From assembly GCA_022478985.1 (NCBI GenBank), contig JAKSZP010004201.1:60280-124279 (forward strand): 64,000 bases of DNA. The letters are read 5' to 3'. The notes beneath the pieces were generated by a model. The model was given only the letters and a program-made list of their open reading frames with translations. It did no database searches and was not told the DNA's origin. Source of the DNA: Massospora cicadina (lineage: Eukaryota > Entomophthoromycota > Entomophthoromycetes > Entomophthorales > Entomophthoraceae). Position 1 is the first letter of the stretch. Every line of letters starts with the position of its first letter. Shown here in pieces: positions 1-11,944 of this stretch. Made by a program: the position numbers and the translations under genes.

Positions 1-3000
1 GCTTGAAAACGGACAATTTCATTGGCTAAGGCCCTCATAGATAAATTAGAGTATCAAGTATGGACGTATTAGCAGTGGCTCAAGCTACATGGTAACTGGG
101 GAGCGCGCCATATAGAGCTTCAAAGGAGGACTATTGATGATCTGAGGGTAGCTTGTTTTGTAATCAGAAAAGCGCTGGGTAGATAATGGTTTTAGCGAGT
201 AGATTTGGAGATGACCATCTTCCACAAAATAAAAACAAGGCTTCCATTAGCGCTTTTCACTTTCATATTGGCCAGTGGGTTATCAGGCGCGGTGAAACTC
301 TGGTTAGTAACAAAAAAGTGAAGTAAATTCTTGGACTACCTGTGAGATAGATTTAACCCATTGTCTGAAAGTAAAGTTTGAGAGCATCTGTGCTGGGTGA
401 AAATAGACTGAATAAGAAAAGAGCCATAGCTTTTTCAGTGGCAGCACACGTGAAATCGCTTCAACCCATTTGGTCAAATGGTCCATGGCTAGGAGGATAT
501 ATTTATGGCCATGCAACCTGGTGGGAAGATAGCCTACTACATCAATGCTTATGACATTGAAAGGACCTGATAGGGCAATGACTGAGTGCTGATATCAGGG
601 GCTGGCTCAATCTTAGGACTGGCATGTCATAAAAGCTTCCAGGACCTCTTGGATGATTTCTACCATTCAGTCTTAGTAACGTCATTTCTTTAGCCACTCA
701 TGAGTTTTCTTTATTTCCCTGTATCCCACAGTCGCATACCTCTATAAGATAATGTCAGTTTAAGAAGAAGGGCGGATGCATGGGAGCCATTTCTCATTGA
801 CCCTCTAATAACATTCCTTTCTTTCTCTGAGTGTCTCAGATCATTTTTGGAGTGCAGCATGGATCTTGGGAGTCTCTAACTCCCAGCATTCTGGTTGTCC
901 AATTAGAACATACAGCTGGTCTTCTTCAGGGGCCAAGGCATCCAGTTCTGGCATCCTAAAGAGAACAATTAGCATTATGGTGAATCACTACTGAACAGTG
1001 TACAATAGTGAAATTGTAGCTCTTCAACCTTAAGGCCCATCTGACTCTCTGGCCATCTGGGTCTTTTTATCTGATGCAGCCATTCAGAGTGAGTAATGAT
1101 AATTGATGATATTGAAGTGGGTGCCATAGAGATAGGGCCTGAAGTGTTTTTATCTCTAAAAAAACAGCCAGGCATTCCCATTCAGTAACGCTATACTTAC
1201 ATTTGGCCTTGCTCAAGGTCTTTCTGAAATAACTTAATGGATGAGCGACCTGATTTTCATTATACTGGGCTAGGATGGTCCCAAAAGTGACATCATTTGC
1301 ATCTGAATAGCAACAAAGGCTGATCAAAAAGTGGATGGTTAAAATGGGTAAGCGCAAATAGAATCCCTAATGAATCTGAAACCCAGTTCTTGTTCCAGCC
1401 GCCACATAAAAGGCACATTTTTCTTCAGAAAAATAGGGGCTTAGCTATGTTAGTAAACTGAAGTATGAATTGATGATAATAAACCACCATGACAAGGAAT
1501 ACCTGATTATTCCTCAGGCTCTGGGGTACAACATCTTCTCAATGGCGTTGAATTTGTCTGAAATGGGCTGGATACCAACTTATAAGCCTTATGTTCAAAG
1601 AACTCCATTTCTGACTGTAAGAAAGAGCACTTTGAAGGTTTTGTGTTTTATCAAAGCCTTATTAAGATAATTGAAAACTTTCCAAAGGTGTTCTACATGA
1701 CAATTAAAGGTTCAAAAAAATGGTGATGTTGTCAAGGTATATGAGGGCACAGGATAAGTTCAAATCATTAAGGATCCCGTCCATGGCGCGTTGAAAGGTG
1801 GCCGGCGCGTTACAAAGGCCCTTGGGCATCCTTGTAGGTTATAAAAGCCCTTTGTTGGTTATGAGCGCACACTTGGCTCAGTCTTCAGGGGAGAGATCCA
1901 CTTACAATACCTGATAGCAAGATCCATTTCAAAAAAGTTTCACAACCTGGAGAGCAAAAAGAGAGTTGTTGATTTGGGGTGAGGGATAACTGTCTTTTTT
2001 GGTGATGGAGTTGAGTCGGCGTCAATTCATCACCACCCAATGGCAGCCATCTTTCTTTTTAAACCAACAGGAGGAAGGAGGCCCAAGTGCTGCGTGAAGG
2101 CACTAATAGCTAGACTTTGAGTAGTTGTTTGAGCTCTACCGCCACCTGGGTTCCTTCACCCTTACTTTTTGGTAAGGATGGGACCTAAAGGGGAGCGTCC
2201 CCAGTCTCCACATGATGTAGTACCCCACTTAATTAAAAATTGTAGGTAGAGGCCAAAAAAGGTCTGAGTAATCCTCCAATACGTCTTGAACTTGGCGCTG
2301 TTGTTCCTCAGTGAGTTCCTTTTCAATACAAATGTTGACTAAAGCCACTAAGGGGGCGCCTCTAAACCAAAGTCCCTTATACTTCCAAAGCTACGGACAC
2401 CAACAGCCTCTATGGATAGAAGACTAACATAAGCGGCAGGACTATTAGGCCCCACTAACTTAGGTTTGTCAGTAAGGTTAGCCAACAAAACCAATATGGA
2501 TTTGGCATAGACGGGATCTAAATCTCCAAGACAGATTGACATCTTTGACAGATGGGTTATCTAGGCCCCAGATCTTCAGCAGGTATACAAAGGGGATATT
2601 GACATGGACTTGGGTGTTGATAATGACCTGGGACTTTAGGGGTATAGTGGTCAGTTTATAAAGATAGATTGACATGCCCTCATGACTATCAATTGCAGGC
2701 GGGACAACTCTACTCAAGAGCCCCTCGCGTGATACTTGAGTCAATCAATTCAGCTCTCACTTTGAAATAGGAAAGCCTGAGCATTCACCTCCGTTTTGGA
2801 GTCATGCGAGGTTTTAAAGGTTAGGGGAACCTGATGTCCCAGCAGGAATATAAATACTTAAAAATAATGTACTACTGTGGAGTAGTCCCAGAGAAACTGA
2901 TATCCAAAAAAATTTCATAGCTTGGATTATCCAGTGCAATGATGGGGGTATTAATGAAAAGCATCCAAAAATGGATAGTTAGGGAAGAATATGCTTCTAT

Positions 3001-3160
3001 GAATCATGTACACTGTGGTTCAGCTGTGCTATATATCATATAATGCGGAAAGTCCAAAGATCTTGATGCATTTCATCAGTTTGGACGAATGACATTCACA
3101 GGAGAACCACTAGAGGATGGTGTGGACCAGAATTTTATGAACTTGAACAGCTACGTGGGT
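1..3160 (-). pseudogene. Gypsy-A pol (PR-RT-RNase H-IN), broken
   Basis: Polyprotein that would copy element RNA into DNA and integrate it. Protease remnant near 3100-3160: the SGSPVNVI stretch is readable but the catalytic Asp is not in frame. The RT lies at about 1690-2100, with recognisable VVMN, LSPED, GLCNAPATFQRAMD and YLDN (the usual YLDD changed). RNase H lies at about 1067-1357 (DANDVTFGTILAQ and the YSVTEWECLAV block). The integrase core at 304-516 has AMDHLTKWVEAI. Stops and frameshifts separate every block, so this copy cannot make a full enzyme. The order PR-RT-RH-IN is the Ty3/Gypsy order; in Copia elements IN precedes RT. Confidence 0.85.
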
Positions 3161-5312
3161 AACCAAACTCCTGAAATGTGGAGATAGCATGAGAAACATA
3201 GGAGATCCATAAGATGAAGAGTAAGCAGTATCAAGTTTTATTATCAATGGGTACCAAAATTCTTCTTTAGGTACGATAGCTCTAGGTTCATTAGAAGTCA
3301 TGGATGATTCTTGAGGCGAAATAGGGATGTCAGCATGGAGTGCCTCGTCATTAATGCTGATGGCCCTTTTCCCTCCTCCTTGGAAAGTTGTTTCCAGCAT
3401 TTTTAGCGCTGTGTTGGAAACCATTGCAGTAGGTGCATCAGGGTTGAGGATTCTTCTAGTTTTTGACAACATGGATCTGATGACAGTTAGAGGAGACAGA
3501 GGCATTGGCCTTAGGATGTAATGTCAATGAAGGTATCTCTTTAAGAGCTTTCTTAATTTCCAAAATGCAAAAAAATTCTTCTAGCTGATCATGTGCATCT
3601 GAACCTCAGGTTAAGACTCCAACGCAGAGAGGAAAGTGGTTATGGCGTCGTCCAAGGTAATGCTATCTGTGGTTAATAAGGGCTGCTTTTAGGCGTAGAA
3701 ATAGCTGGCGAACTCCACAGGGATCTTTCCTTTGTTCAGGCGAATACTAATGCACACTTGTTTTTGATTGGACAGGTTTTGTTGTAGCTATTTTCTTAGA
3801 CTAAGGCGGTACAGATCTGTTCCCATATGTGGCATTCCTTTAAATGGGGAGTCATAACCTCTCAAGTAGTGCTATTCACGCAGGAATGGATATGAATCAC
3901 TTTCTGCCAGTCATTACCTCTTCCATGGAACTCTTATATGCATACAGGAAAAGGCAATTCTTTCCTGGCTAGGGGTGAATTTCTCCTTAGGACAAGTTTA
4001 AAATAAGTTACAAGAGGAGTGAAAAGGGTATTAACACAAGGAATTGGTTCAGGATCAGAAATTTCAGTTTTTGCGTAGTTATGGGGAGCCTTCTGATCCA
4101 ACTGTCATCTTAGACCCTAGATCCTCTTGAATATTGTACCAGTTTTGGTTGAGGGAAAGGTATAGGCCTTGTAAGCAACCTGTTCTCTTTATGCTTGAAT
4201 GTCGGCACATTGAAAAAGAAGTTGGATTTCTAAATTGTTCAAGCAGGTGTTGAATCCTCATCAGGTTTGCTCAAGCTAGGAATTGTGACCATCAGAAATT
4301 TTTAGGTAGAGGCTATAAGTTTATCAATTTCATTCAATAAGGCCTCAATCAAGACCCTAGGGTCAAGGAAGTCTCCATCCACTCGGAGCTTGCACCCTTG
4401 GGGAACATTACAGATTTGATCCTGTAAGGCAGCAAGAGCTTTCAAACCTTCCTATTTCCAGGGTCGTCAGGGTCACCAGAAGTAGGCACTGAGTGATCAG
4501 AGGACCCTTGAGGCCCATGGGGACTTTCAGGCCCTTCAAGCCCTCCAGGACCTTTGGGACCTTCAATTTCAGAAGCAAATCACGAGAGGCCAGCTCTTGA
4601 TGGTGCTTCTGAAGAGTCTTCACCAATTTCTCAACTTGATGGAGGCGTTGGTTCTGGGCAGCCTCAGGGAGTTGTACATTCTCACAAAGCTGGTCCTTGA
4701 GGTAGCTATAAGATTATGCTATCCAACACCACGAATTGGTTTTATGCCTCATTGATTAATTGTCAGTTATCAAAAATGGATTCTCAGTTATTGTGTATGA
4801 ATGAGGAGGCTGCATTATAGAAATTGACAACAGGGGAGCATAAGGTTAGTGTCAGCCCTATTTGTTGTGAGACTTTGTGATGATGCAACCTGACTACTTG
4901 TAAAATTGATGGATGGCAGGATTGATGAACTTTTGAAGATAGCGCTCAGTCATAAAGTTAATTTTACCGCTGGTAGTTGGGTTGAGGTATATAAACCCCT
5001 CATAAAAGAAGGCACTAAAGAAGAATGGAAGCGACTCAGGTGGCCTCTCACAGAATAGATTTTATCCAACAACTGTTGTATAATTTCTTTTAAGATTCTA
5101 ATATTGAAGTTGGTAACAATCACTGTCAACAGAAGGCAGAGTAGATTGGATCATGGCCTGAAACTTTAAGCTTTCAGGCTACATGGGCAGTATGTCATGC
5201 CGCGAGGTACTAATCCATTGAATGATTTTTCTTGACCAATCAAAAGGATTTTTTTTGACTGCTACTATTCTCCATTGTTCTTAATAGACTTCTCACTTGG
5301 ACATCTCAGAGT
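3161..5312 (-). pseudogene. Gypsy-A gag, broken, with Gly-Pro-rich block
   Basis: Gag region between the primer binding site and the protease. Minus-strand translation of about 4480-4600 gives a Gly-Pro-rich, collagen-like run (EGPKGPGGLEGPESPHGPQG) followed by an Asp-Pro-rich stretch. The same block is at 52.25-52.37 kb (Gypsy-F) and about 19.8-19.95 kb (Gypsy-H). It is followed by a short region containing GCKLRVDGDFLDPRVLIEAL that is also shared with F and H. The segment at 3110-3505 leads into the protease and matches the pre-protease segment of F (SYSSSN...PMFLTLPPQF). No intact zinc knuckle was found. Many stops; non-functional. Confidence 0.75.
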
Positions 5313-5330
5313 CCTTTGTAGTGAGCACTG
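5313..5330 (-). other. Gypsy-A primer binding site
   Basis: On the minus strand it reads CAGTGCTCACTACAAAGG, just inside the LTR end. It is a degraded form of the TGGTGCTCACTACAGGGG site shared by the other Gypsy elements in the window. The spacer to the LTR end (CTGAGTAAAG) matches Gypsy-F. Confidence 0.75.
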
Positions 5331-5340
5331 CTTTACTCAG

Positions 5341-5802
5341 TGTAACATTTCTCTTGACTGACGCCAAAGTCTAGAAATGGGCTCAAATCTGTAAGCTGTG
5401 GAGAGGTCAAAAAATGAAAATCTGGGGCGAATATAGACTACTTTTTTGAGCTAAAATGCATCAATACTATAGGGCGTGTGGGGACATGATGCCTTGGGGA
5501 CCTTCATGGCCAAGTGCAATCAGGATCTTTCACTGTCTTACAGTTTGACCGCCTAGTTGGCACCCTCATTGTTCTGCATCGTCCCCATGATCGCAGTGGT
5601 GGGGCTTCACCTCTTGAGATTTGGGAAGTGTGGATGGTATTTCTTAGGATGTCTCAATCAATTCTCGTGCACGTGATGCTTCCTAATCTAATCTCATATT
5701 GGTGCCTCCAGGTAAGGTTCTGTTCACGCTGTCTCAAGAGTCAACCTACTGAGGCTTAATACAAGAGTAGGAGTTTCAACTCGTACAACATTTCAAATTT
5801 CA
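5341..5802 (-). repeat. Gypsy-A 5' LTR
   Basis: About 462 bp. Its reverse complement aligns along its whole length with the Gypsy-F LTRs (51035-51490 and 57131-57596). Shared blocks include the equivalents of GGGGCCACAAAGGTCCCTGA and the TAGTCTATA segment. On the plus strand it starts TGTAAC; the outer end at about 5802 is set by alignment and may be off by a few bases. Confidence 0.8.
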
Positions 5803-6250
5803 ATTGATGGGAAAAAATGAGTCAGTTGCAAATTACGCCTCTCATTATATCGCTAGGCTCAACAATTATGGACCACTGGAACTATGGATCTTCCTGCCGC
5901 CAAAGCTGTTTTACTATGTTTGTTAGAGATGTATCCTAATCCAAAGCTCCATATGATTCCGGCAGTTAAGAGTGTGTCATACCTCAAAGCGCTTAAGAAG
6001 GTGCTTTCCAACATCCATGGGACATACAAATCCAATCATAATGCCATGGGACCTACACCACCCCACAATGAGATAATAAGACCTTTTATGTCACCAACGA
6101 TAAGGGTGACAAGCCAAAAGTGAAGAGTACCAAACCGCCTGAATGCTTGCCTCATCAGGAGTTTACTTGCCATAAGTGCCACAACCTGGGCACTTTTATT
6201 AATCTTGTCCATAGTTACCGCTGATAATTTAAGAACCAACCCCTATAGAG
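5803..6250 (+). pseudogene. Gypsy-G gag, C-terminal remnant
   Basis: Reading starts right at the Gypsy-A LTR edge with NESVANYASHYIARLNNYG, a typical end-of-capsid helix region. After a frame change follows LPAAKAVLLCLLEMYPNPKL. Around 6150-6195 comes a zinc-knuckle-like CHKCHNLG; the His and last Cys of a proper CCHC knuckle are not clear. The N-terminal half of Gag is missing because Gypsy-A inserted here. At least three frame breaks. Confidence 0.65.
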
Positions 6251-6453
6251 GATACAACCAACACCATAAAATGGGTGGATCTTGACACTGAGGGTGAGGA
6301 CATCCATGAAGATGAAGACTTGTCTAGTGCGGGATACCATATGTTAAGGGCACTTAGCGCGGTGGCTGTACAGGCTATATTGAGATTTCTTGGAACTGAT
6401 GGATCTGCATCAAGCAATACCTTATTTGGTGCAAGTGAATCAGCTTAAACCGG

Positions 6454-7502
6454 GTGATCAATTTGGTTGAAGGTGAGCATTTGGTCGCAGCTACCTTTAG
6501 ATATTTGGCACCAGATGGTGAAGATACTTTCAAGGCTAATATGAGCACAATTGCTATAATAAAGTTTGAGGAATCTGCCACTGAAGTCCTGACCACTGGA
6601 ACCTCTTTCAGCAAGAGCATGATGAAAGTGGAATTAATAATCCAGAAGGCGCGAGTTTTAGCAGTGCTGGATAACGGGGCTCCAGTTAACTTTACCTTCT
6701 CCAAACTCATAAAGAAACTCTAGTTCATGCCTGATATTAAAAAATGAAAACTGCACCGAAGGACCTGAAATTGCCCACGCCTTAGGAACTTATTCCACGC
6801 TGCCTTTGCAATTTAAGATCATGGTCCTGACGGCACCAGCAGTGGTATTGGACAATGATCACTACAATTTCATGATTGGGAAACAGTTTCTGCTGCAAGT
6901 TTGGGGGTGAAGATCTATTTCATCACTATCACCGTTAGCATCTTTAACTATCAACTTCTGCTGGTGCTCAAGGATGAGGATGTAAAATTGCGGAAATAAT
7001 GTACATTCTTGCTTAAAATGGACCAATCTATCCATCCCATTAATTACACCATAACAGAGAAGGGTGTAAAGCAACTAACGCCTACTGTGAGCGCAGAGGA
7101 AGGGCTTCCTCTGATCTCCAGTGAAACCATAGAGATTTGACAGGGATCAACTTGTATTGACCAAGTTGATCAGGGTTAAGATTACGCTTGATACCATATT
7201 AGACATATATAGTTGAGATGGAATCTGAGAGCAATGGCCCAGAGTTCTACCAGGATTCTACGATTTCACTTACTCTGAGAGCTAAACATTTTTTGGTGAG
7301 CTTCACTACTAACCAAATCAAAGTTAAGAAAGAACAAGTTGTAGCACTGGCCCAACTGACCAGTTGCCAAGAGACTGAATCTGTCCATACAGTAGGAGGT
7401 TTTGACGAGCTCAGGTTTAGGGATGTGACCACTAAGCAGAAGAAGGAGCTCAATGTCTTTTTAGACAAAATAAAGCAGCATCTTCAGTACTGGCACCGAT
7501 GA
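6454..7502 (+). pseudogene. Gypsy-G protease and PR-RT linker, broken
   Basis: Positions 6454-6723 hold an open stretch ending AVLDNGAPVNFTFSKLIKKL. This is a retropepsin active-site region with the usual Asp-Thr-Gly changed to Asp-Asn-Gly, so activity would be doubtful even without other damage. The protease C-terminal signature follows at about 6840-6900 (NHYNFMIGKQF). The 7218-7502 stretch is the acidic linker before RT (SVHTVGGFDELRFRDVT). The same layout occurs in Gypsy-C at 23468-24700. Confidence 0.7.
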
Positions 7503-7519
7503 ATATGGGCTATGCAAGG

Positions 7520-8704
7520 GAAAGGTCACAAGATTGATAATGGGTTCTGCTATACCCTTTAGGTACAACCCCTATCATTATTTGAAAGCAGAGGACGCAG
7601 TTATTGATCAAGATCTAAACCAACTAGCCAGATAAGGGATAAAAGGCGAGAAAGGCCATGTGCATCTCCTTTGTTGCTGATGCGCAAAAAGAAAAGAACT
7701 ATAGAGTAGTCATGGACTACTGCCTCATAAACAAGATAACCAAGAAGGACTTGTACCCCTACTGTGCATTGATGATGCTTTGATATGACTGGGCGGCTCA
7801 AAATACTTTTTGGAAATGGATTTATTCAGTGGCTATTGGCAGATGGACTCTCACCCTTAGATCAGGAGAAGCGCTCTGATCAATAGTCAGGGGTTGTTTG
7901 AGTCCACGAGGATGCCACAGGAGCTCTGAAACGCTCTTGCTAACTTCCAGCACTCAATGGATCACATTTTTGGTGAGCTCAAATAATCAAGTGTGGTAAA
8001 TATACCTTGATGATATCAAAGTATTCAGTCAGATGTTTCAAAAGCATTTGCAACATCTCTGGGAGGTCTTTAAATGGCTATGCGCATCTAATATAAAGTT
8101 GAAATGAAGACAGTGTACCTTCATCAAAAGTCATATAGAGTTCCCAGGGCTCAAGATTAGCCCTAGTGGGATTAAGCCTCAAGAAGGGAAGGTGAACGCC
8201 ATTGTGGCTATGGAGCCACCAAGGAGAATGATGGATAAATAAGAGTTCCTCAGAATGATGGGATATTACTAGCAGTTTTCCCCATCTCATGGACTTGGTG
8301 GCGCCCCTCACATACCTGCTTACTAAGGAGATGAAGTTTAAGTGGGGCTTGGAGCAATAACAGGAATTCACGGAGCTATAGGTATCATTTGTAGAGGCTT
8401 TAATCTTGGCCTATCCTGACTTCAACCAGATATTCTACCTATATAATGACACCAGTGATGTAGGACTTGGCGCTATTTGGCACAGTTGGATAAAGATGGA
8501 GTGGATTACCTGATAAGTACTAAAATATTTTAAAAAAGCAGTGAACTATATAATCACTGAGTGTGAATCCCTTATGGTGATCAGAGCAGTCAAACACTTT
8601 AGCCCTTATTTTTATGGGGTACATTTTACTGTAGTCATAGATCATGCATCTCTTCACTGTTTGAGAAATATGAAGGATATAATGTACGCCTTGCTCGTTG
8701 AAAT
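7520..8704 (+). pseudogene. Gypsy-G reverse transcriptase and RNase H (first part), broken
   Basis: RT motifs can be read in pieces across three frames: the DYC-LINKITKKDLYP block at about 7710-7760, FLEMDLFSGYWQMDS at about 7810-7850, and the region before the active-site turn at about 7990-8030 (YLDDIKVFS). RNase H follows from about 8430 (YNDTSDVGLGAIW), with the DHASLHCLRNMKD block at about 8640-8680. The reading stops where foreign DNA begins at about 8705 and resumes at 9771. Several in-frame stops. Confidence 0.75.
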
Positions 8705-9770
8705 GTGTTAGATTTTGATGGTTGACAAAAAATGAAACCCTTGAGAAAAACCATTAATGCTGATAGATTACTCCCATTGATGATTTCTTTGATCCTTCCT
8801 GAATATCTTCATAATCTGTTAAATCAGATTCACCTCAAAACCGCCTTAATTGCGTCTAAACAACCCAGTTATTGTAGCTAATAATAGCTATGATATAATA
8901 TTATTATGGCCGATTATAAAGCCTACTTGGGTGAATTGAGTGGGTATAAAGCACAAACTTAATTTCTTTTTTAAATATAATGCAAATACAATTAATAAAT
9001 ATAAAAATTTTAAGTTGTCAATAATTGTAATTGGTATGAAGCACTTGCACATGAATGAACTGAATAGGGATTACCTAGTACTATTGAGAGGTCTGCTGAC
9101 ATCTTAATTAGTGGTGCATCATTATTCAAATTTCATATATTATTTTCCCCAATTATTGTATTTCATCAGCTGTATGACAAAGTGTAATTGGGCTGGTTGA
9201 AAGATGAGTATACACCGCTGAGGTGCTAATATTACGCCTAAAAATTCCCAATCATGAGAGTAGTAGTGCCTCCAATTGGGCTGAAATGATTTGTATTAAG
9301 TCAATTTAAGGTCTGAATTAACTTTTGGATTTTCTGATAAACTCTGCCATAATCCATAGCAAATTGGCATGACTTTTATGAACTCATATAATAGATGAGT
9401 ATGGCCAGGAGATGCCCTATAGGTATAAAATATTGGCACCTGGCCTAGAAATAGATTACTTTACCATATGATCATGTTTTCACTCTTGTATTTTCTTTTA
9501 TCTATTCTATCTTTATATTAAAAACTGTAGACAAGCATTAAAGGGAGCTTGTCATTAGTACCTCCTTCAGTGGAGTTCCCAATTAGAGAGGGAAAAAATA
9601 CTCATAAGTGACCAGAAGAGTCAGATATTATTCTTTTAGCTTTGTAAGCTTCAGAACAGTCAGGAAGTACCGTAAGGCACATAGCAGAATTGAGGATATA
9701 TTGGCCGAAACTCTACTTGATTATTGAAGCAAAAAATATTTAATAAGTGAGTAAATCCTCAAAAACTTAC
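8705..9770. repeat. Insertion of about 1.06 kb inside RNase H, possible solo LTR
   Basis: The RNase H reading of Gypsy-G stops at about 8704 and resumes at 9771 with FLQEYDFEIIHQA. The block between therefore arrived later. It runs from TGTTAG to TTACA (TG...CA ends) and carries a TATA-like TATAAAATA at about 9424. There is no coding similarity. That fits a solo LTR left after LTR-LTR recombination, but I see no clean 5-bp duplication and no second copy in the window, so the identity is uncertain. Confidence 0.45.
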
Positions 9771-10940
9771 AGGTTGTATTCCTCCAAGAATATGATTTTG
9801 AAATCATACATCAAGCATGAGGTAAACACCTCAACACGCATGACTTGTCAAGATTACCAGAGTTTCACTTACAAGCACCCAAGAGCGATTGCCTCTATGA
9901 ACTAATTGGGCTACCAGAAGAGGCCTGGCAGAAAGAGACATAGGAAGTAAAAAAGTCCTGATTAGATGTTCAAAGACACCCAGTGTGTCAATGGAAATCA
10001 ACAGAAGAAGTTGCAAAACAATGGTACCCATATATCCAACCTAGCAATCACATGGAGTAGTAATGGAGGCTCACAAGCACATGGGCCATGGAAGATAATA
10101 AAAAACGTTAGAATACCTGGAAGAAAGGTTCTACTGGGAGTGCATGACAGATGAAGAGCACCAGACCTTGGAGTTGCGCATACTTTGTGCAAGATTTCTC
10201 CACTGGAAAAGTGATTTAAGTTTACGCTGATTCCCCCACAGCACCTTTCAGTAATATATAATTTGCGTGGTGGGACCTTTGGCAAATGCCTCCAGTGGAT
10301 ACAAGTTTATCCTAGCCATGATCAACCACTTCACCAAGTGGTTGAGGCTTTCACAGTCAAGCTGTACACTGCAAACTCCACACCTCATTTCCTGTACTAC
10401 CAAATTATCATGAGGCTTGATTGCCCTCAGTTTTACTATCAGACAATGGGAAGAAATTCATCTTTAATTTGATAAGAAGCTTATGGATCTAGTGGGAATG
10501 AAACAGCAGTTCACTACCTACTATACTGCATCATAAAATGGGAAAATTGAATAAGTAAATATGAACTTTGGGAGATATTTGATGAAGATGCTCTTAATTA
10601 CAAGTCAAAATGGGATTAGTTGCTGTCCTCAGCGTTGGTGTATTACCAGTTGAGCCATCACTGAGTGATTGGCATGTCCACTTTCAAAACCCTGCATGGG
10701 AAAGAGGCAACTCTGCCGACCCTCCTAGCACTGATCATCTTAGCGGATTGGAAGAACCTGCTACCTGGAAGTTATCAGCAGAAGGTAGCTACCAAGCTCA
10801 TATGAATTCAACTAGAGACCTATCACCATTAAAGCGACTATCCCTCAGAGCCAACGGGAGAGCAAGAGATGAACTAGCTACTGGAGTTCATCCTAGGAGA
10901 CAAGGTTTTGTTTTAATGCCTGTTGGGAGCACAACCTGAG
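9771..10940 (+). pseudogene. Gypsy-G RNase H end and integrase, broken
   Basis: Begins with the RNase H tail (LQEYDFEIIHQA then LNTHDLSRLPEF). The integrase zinc-binding region is at about 10110-10190 (LEERFYWECMTDEEHQTLEL). The catalytic core is at about 10290-10470, with AMINHFTKWVEAF and LLSDNGKKF in shifted frames. The C-terminal part is open at 10610-10939 but in another frame. The integrase joins element cDNA to host DNA; this copy is dead by frameshifts. Confidence 0.75.
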
Positions 10941-11078
10941 AAGTTTAGTCCATTTTAACTGGGTTTGCCACTGTATTACAAAGAGAGGATAGGAATGCTC
11001 CATCCAGAATGATGGTACTAATGTTGTATTTAATAGAGCACATGCCCAGCACCTTCAATCATCCCCCAGGTCCTGTCT

Positions 11079-11090
11079 TAGGAGGGCAAT
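11079..11090 (+). other. Gypsy-G polypurine tract
   Basis: TAGGAGGGCAAT directly before the LTR start TGTCATGG. It corresponds in place and sequence to the tracts of Gypsy-C (GAGGGGGGCAA) and Gypsy-D (AAGGAGGGGGTAA). Confidence 0.7.
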
Positions 11091-11938
11091 TGTCATGGAT
11101 GAGGCTGCAAACATGCACAAGATCATTTCTTGACCAGTGGAATGACAGGAATACAACCCCAGACCAATGGCAGTACAGGCGACCAACCCACCACAGATTG
11201 GGGTAAACAAGGCTTTTTTATAGACGTGGAAAATCAAAGAAATTTTTTGTCAAATGTGATGATGTCATGCAAAATAATTATCGCCCTCATGAGTCAGAAG
11301 ATTTATTTTATGAAGATGAAGATGCTGAAAAAATTTCCCTAAGAAAATTGATCCATTGTATACCTTTAGGAGAAAAAATTATTTTCATTCTGCAATCTGT
11401 AATGATGAGAAGACCAAATTATGCTGATGAGAGCATCTGATGTTCAAAGGTAAATATTACTAAATCCAGAAATCATCCAATTTGAGAGTTACTTGAAAAT
11501 CTGATGTGAGGTGCATTGTAGGAACATAATTGCTTGAAACTGTAGTTGAGAAGGAGATTAACCAATTTAGGAATAAGTTTTATCAGCAGAAGAGACAATG
11601 GCCCAAAACCCAGAAGCAGGGACCATTTAAAGGGCCCTGAACATCCAGGTTAAAATGTAACTCTTCAAGATGGAGCTCCGGCTACAAGAATTACCCCAAA
11701 TGGATGAAGATACAAAAAATTTTAAGAAGACGTCTGACTAGGGGATCTTGAAAATAACCAATATTAAGACACAAATTTACAATTATTTTACAATAGTTAA
11801 TTCACTTTTGTATCATGAGTTATCCCTTGAAGTATAAAATACTTTGCTCTTTCTCAATAAAAGTTTTTTCCAGAACCTCAAGTTCATCCTTTTACTTTCA
11901 CTTATAATTTTTTCAAAGGATTTAATCACCAATAAACA
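11091..11938 (+). repeat. Gypsy-G 3' LTR
   Basis: About 848 bp from TGTCATGG to ATAAACA. The start is fixed by the polypurine tract. The end is set by a loose match of the last 70 bp to the end of the Gypsy-C LTR. It contains a TATA-like TATAAAATA (about 11836) and AATAAA (about 11859). An open segment at 11130-11342 and the PHESEDLF reading at about 11270 recall the ORF in the Gypsy-C LTR, but only weakly. Confidence 0.6.
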
Positions 11939-11944
11939 TTCTAG

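Larger units (their letters stand above)
1..5802 (-). mobile_element. Gypsy-A, Ty3/Gypsy retrotransposon, truncated by window edge
   Basis: Decayed LTR retrotransposon read on the minus strand. Order from its 5' end: 5' LTR (5341-5802), primer binding site, gag, protease, reverse transcriptase, RNase H and integrase, which runs off the left edge, so the 3' LTR is outside. The LTR, the Gly-Pro-rich Gag and the RT match Gypsy-F on the plus strand at 51-57.6 kb, so A and F are one family. The right LTR edge falls inside the gag of Gypsy-G, which makes A the younger insertion of the two. No target site duplication can be checked because the left end is missing. Confidence 0.88.
5803..11938 (+). 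mobile_element. Gypsy-G, Ty3/Gypsy retrotransposon, 5' part cut off by Gypsy-A
   Basis: Plus-strand element keeping the end of gag, protease, RT, RNase H, integrase, a polypurine tract and a 3' LTR. Its 5' LTR and early gag lie beyond Gypsy-A, off the left edge. A roughly 1.06 kb foreign block (8705-9770) splits RNase H. The protein relatives that read best against it are those of Gypsy-C: the acidic segment before the protease and the LTR tail are similar. Heavily decayed. Confidence 0.8.
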
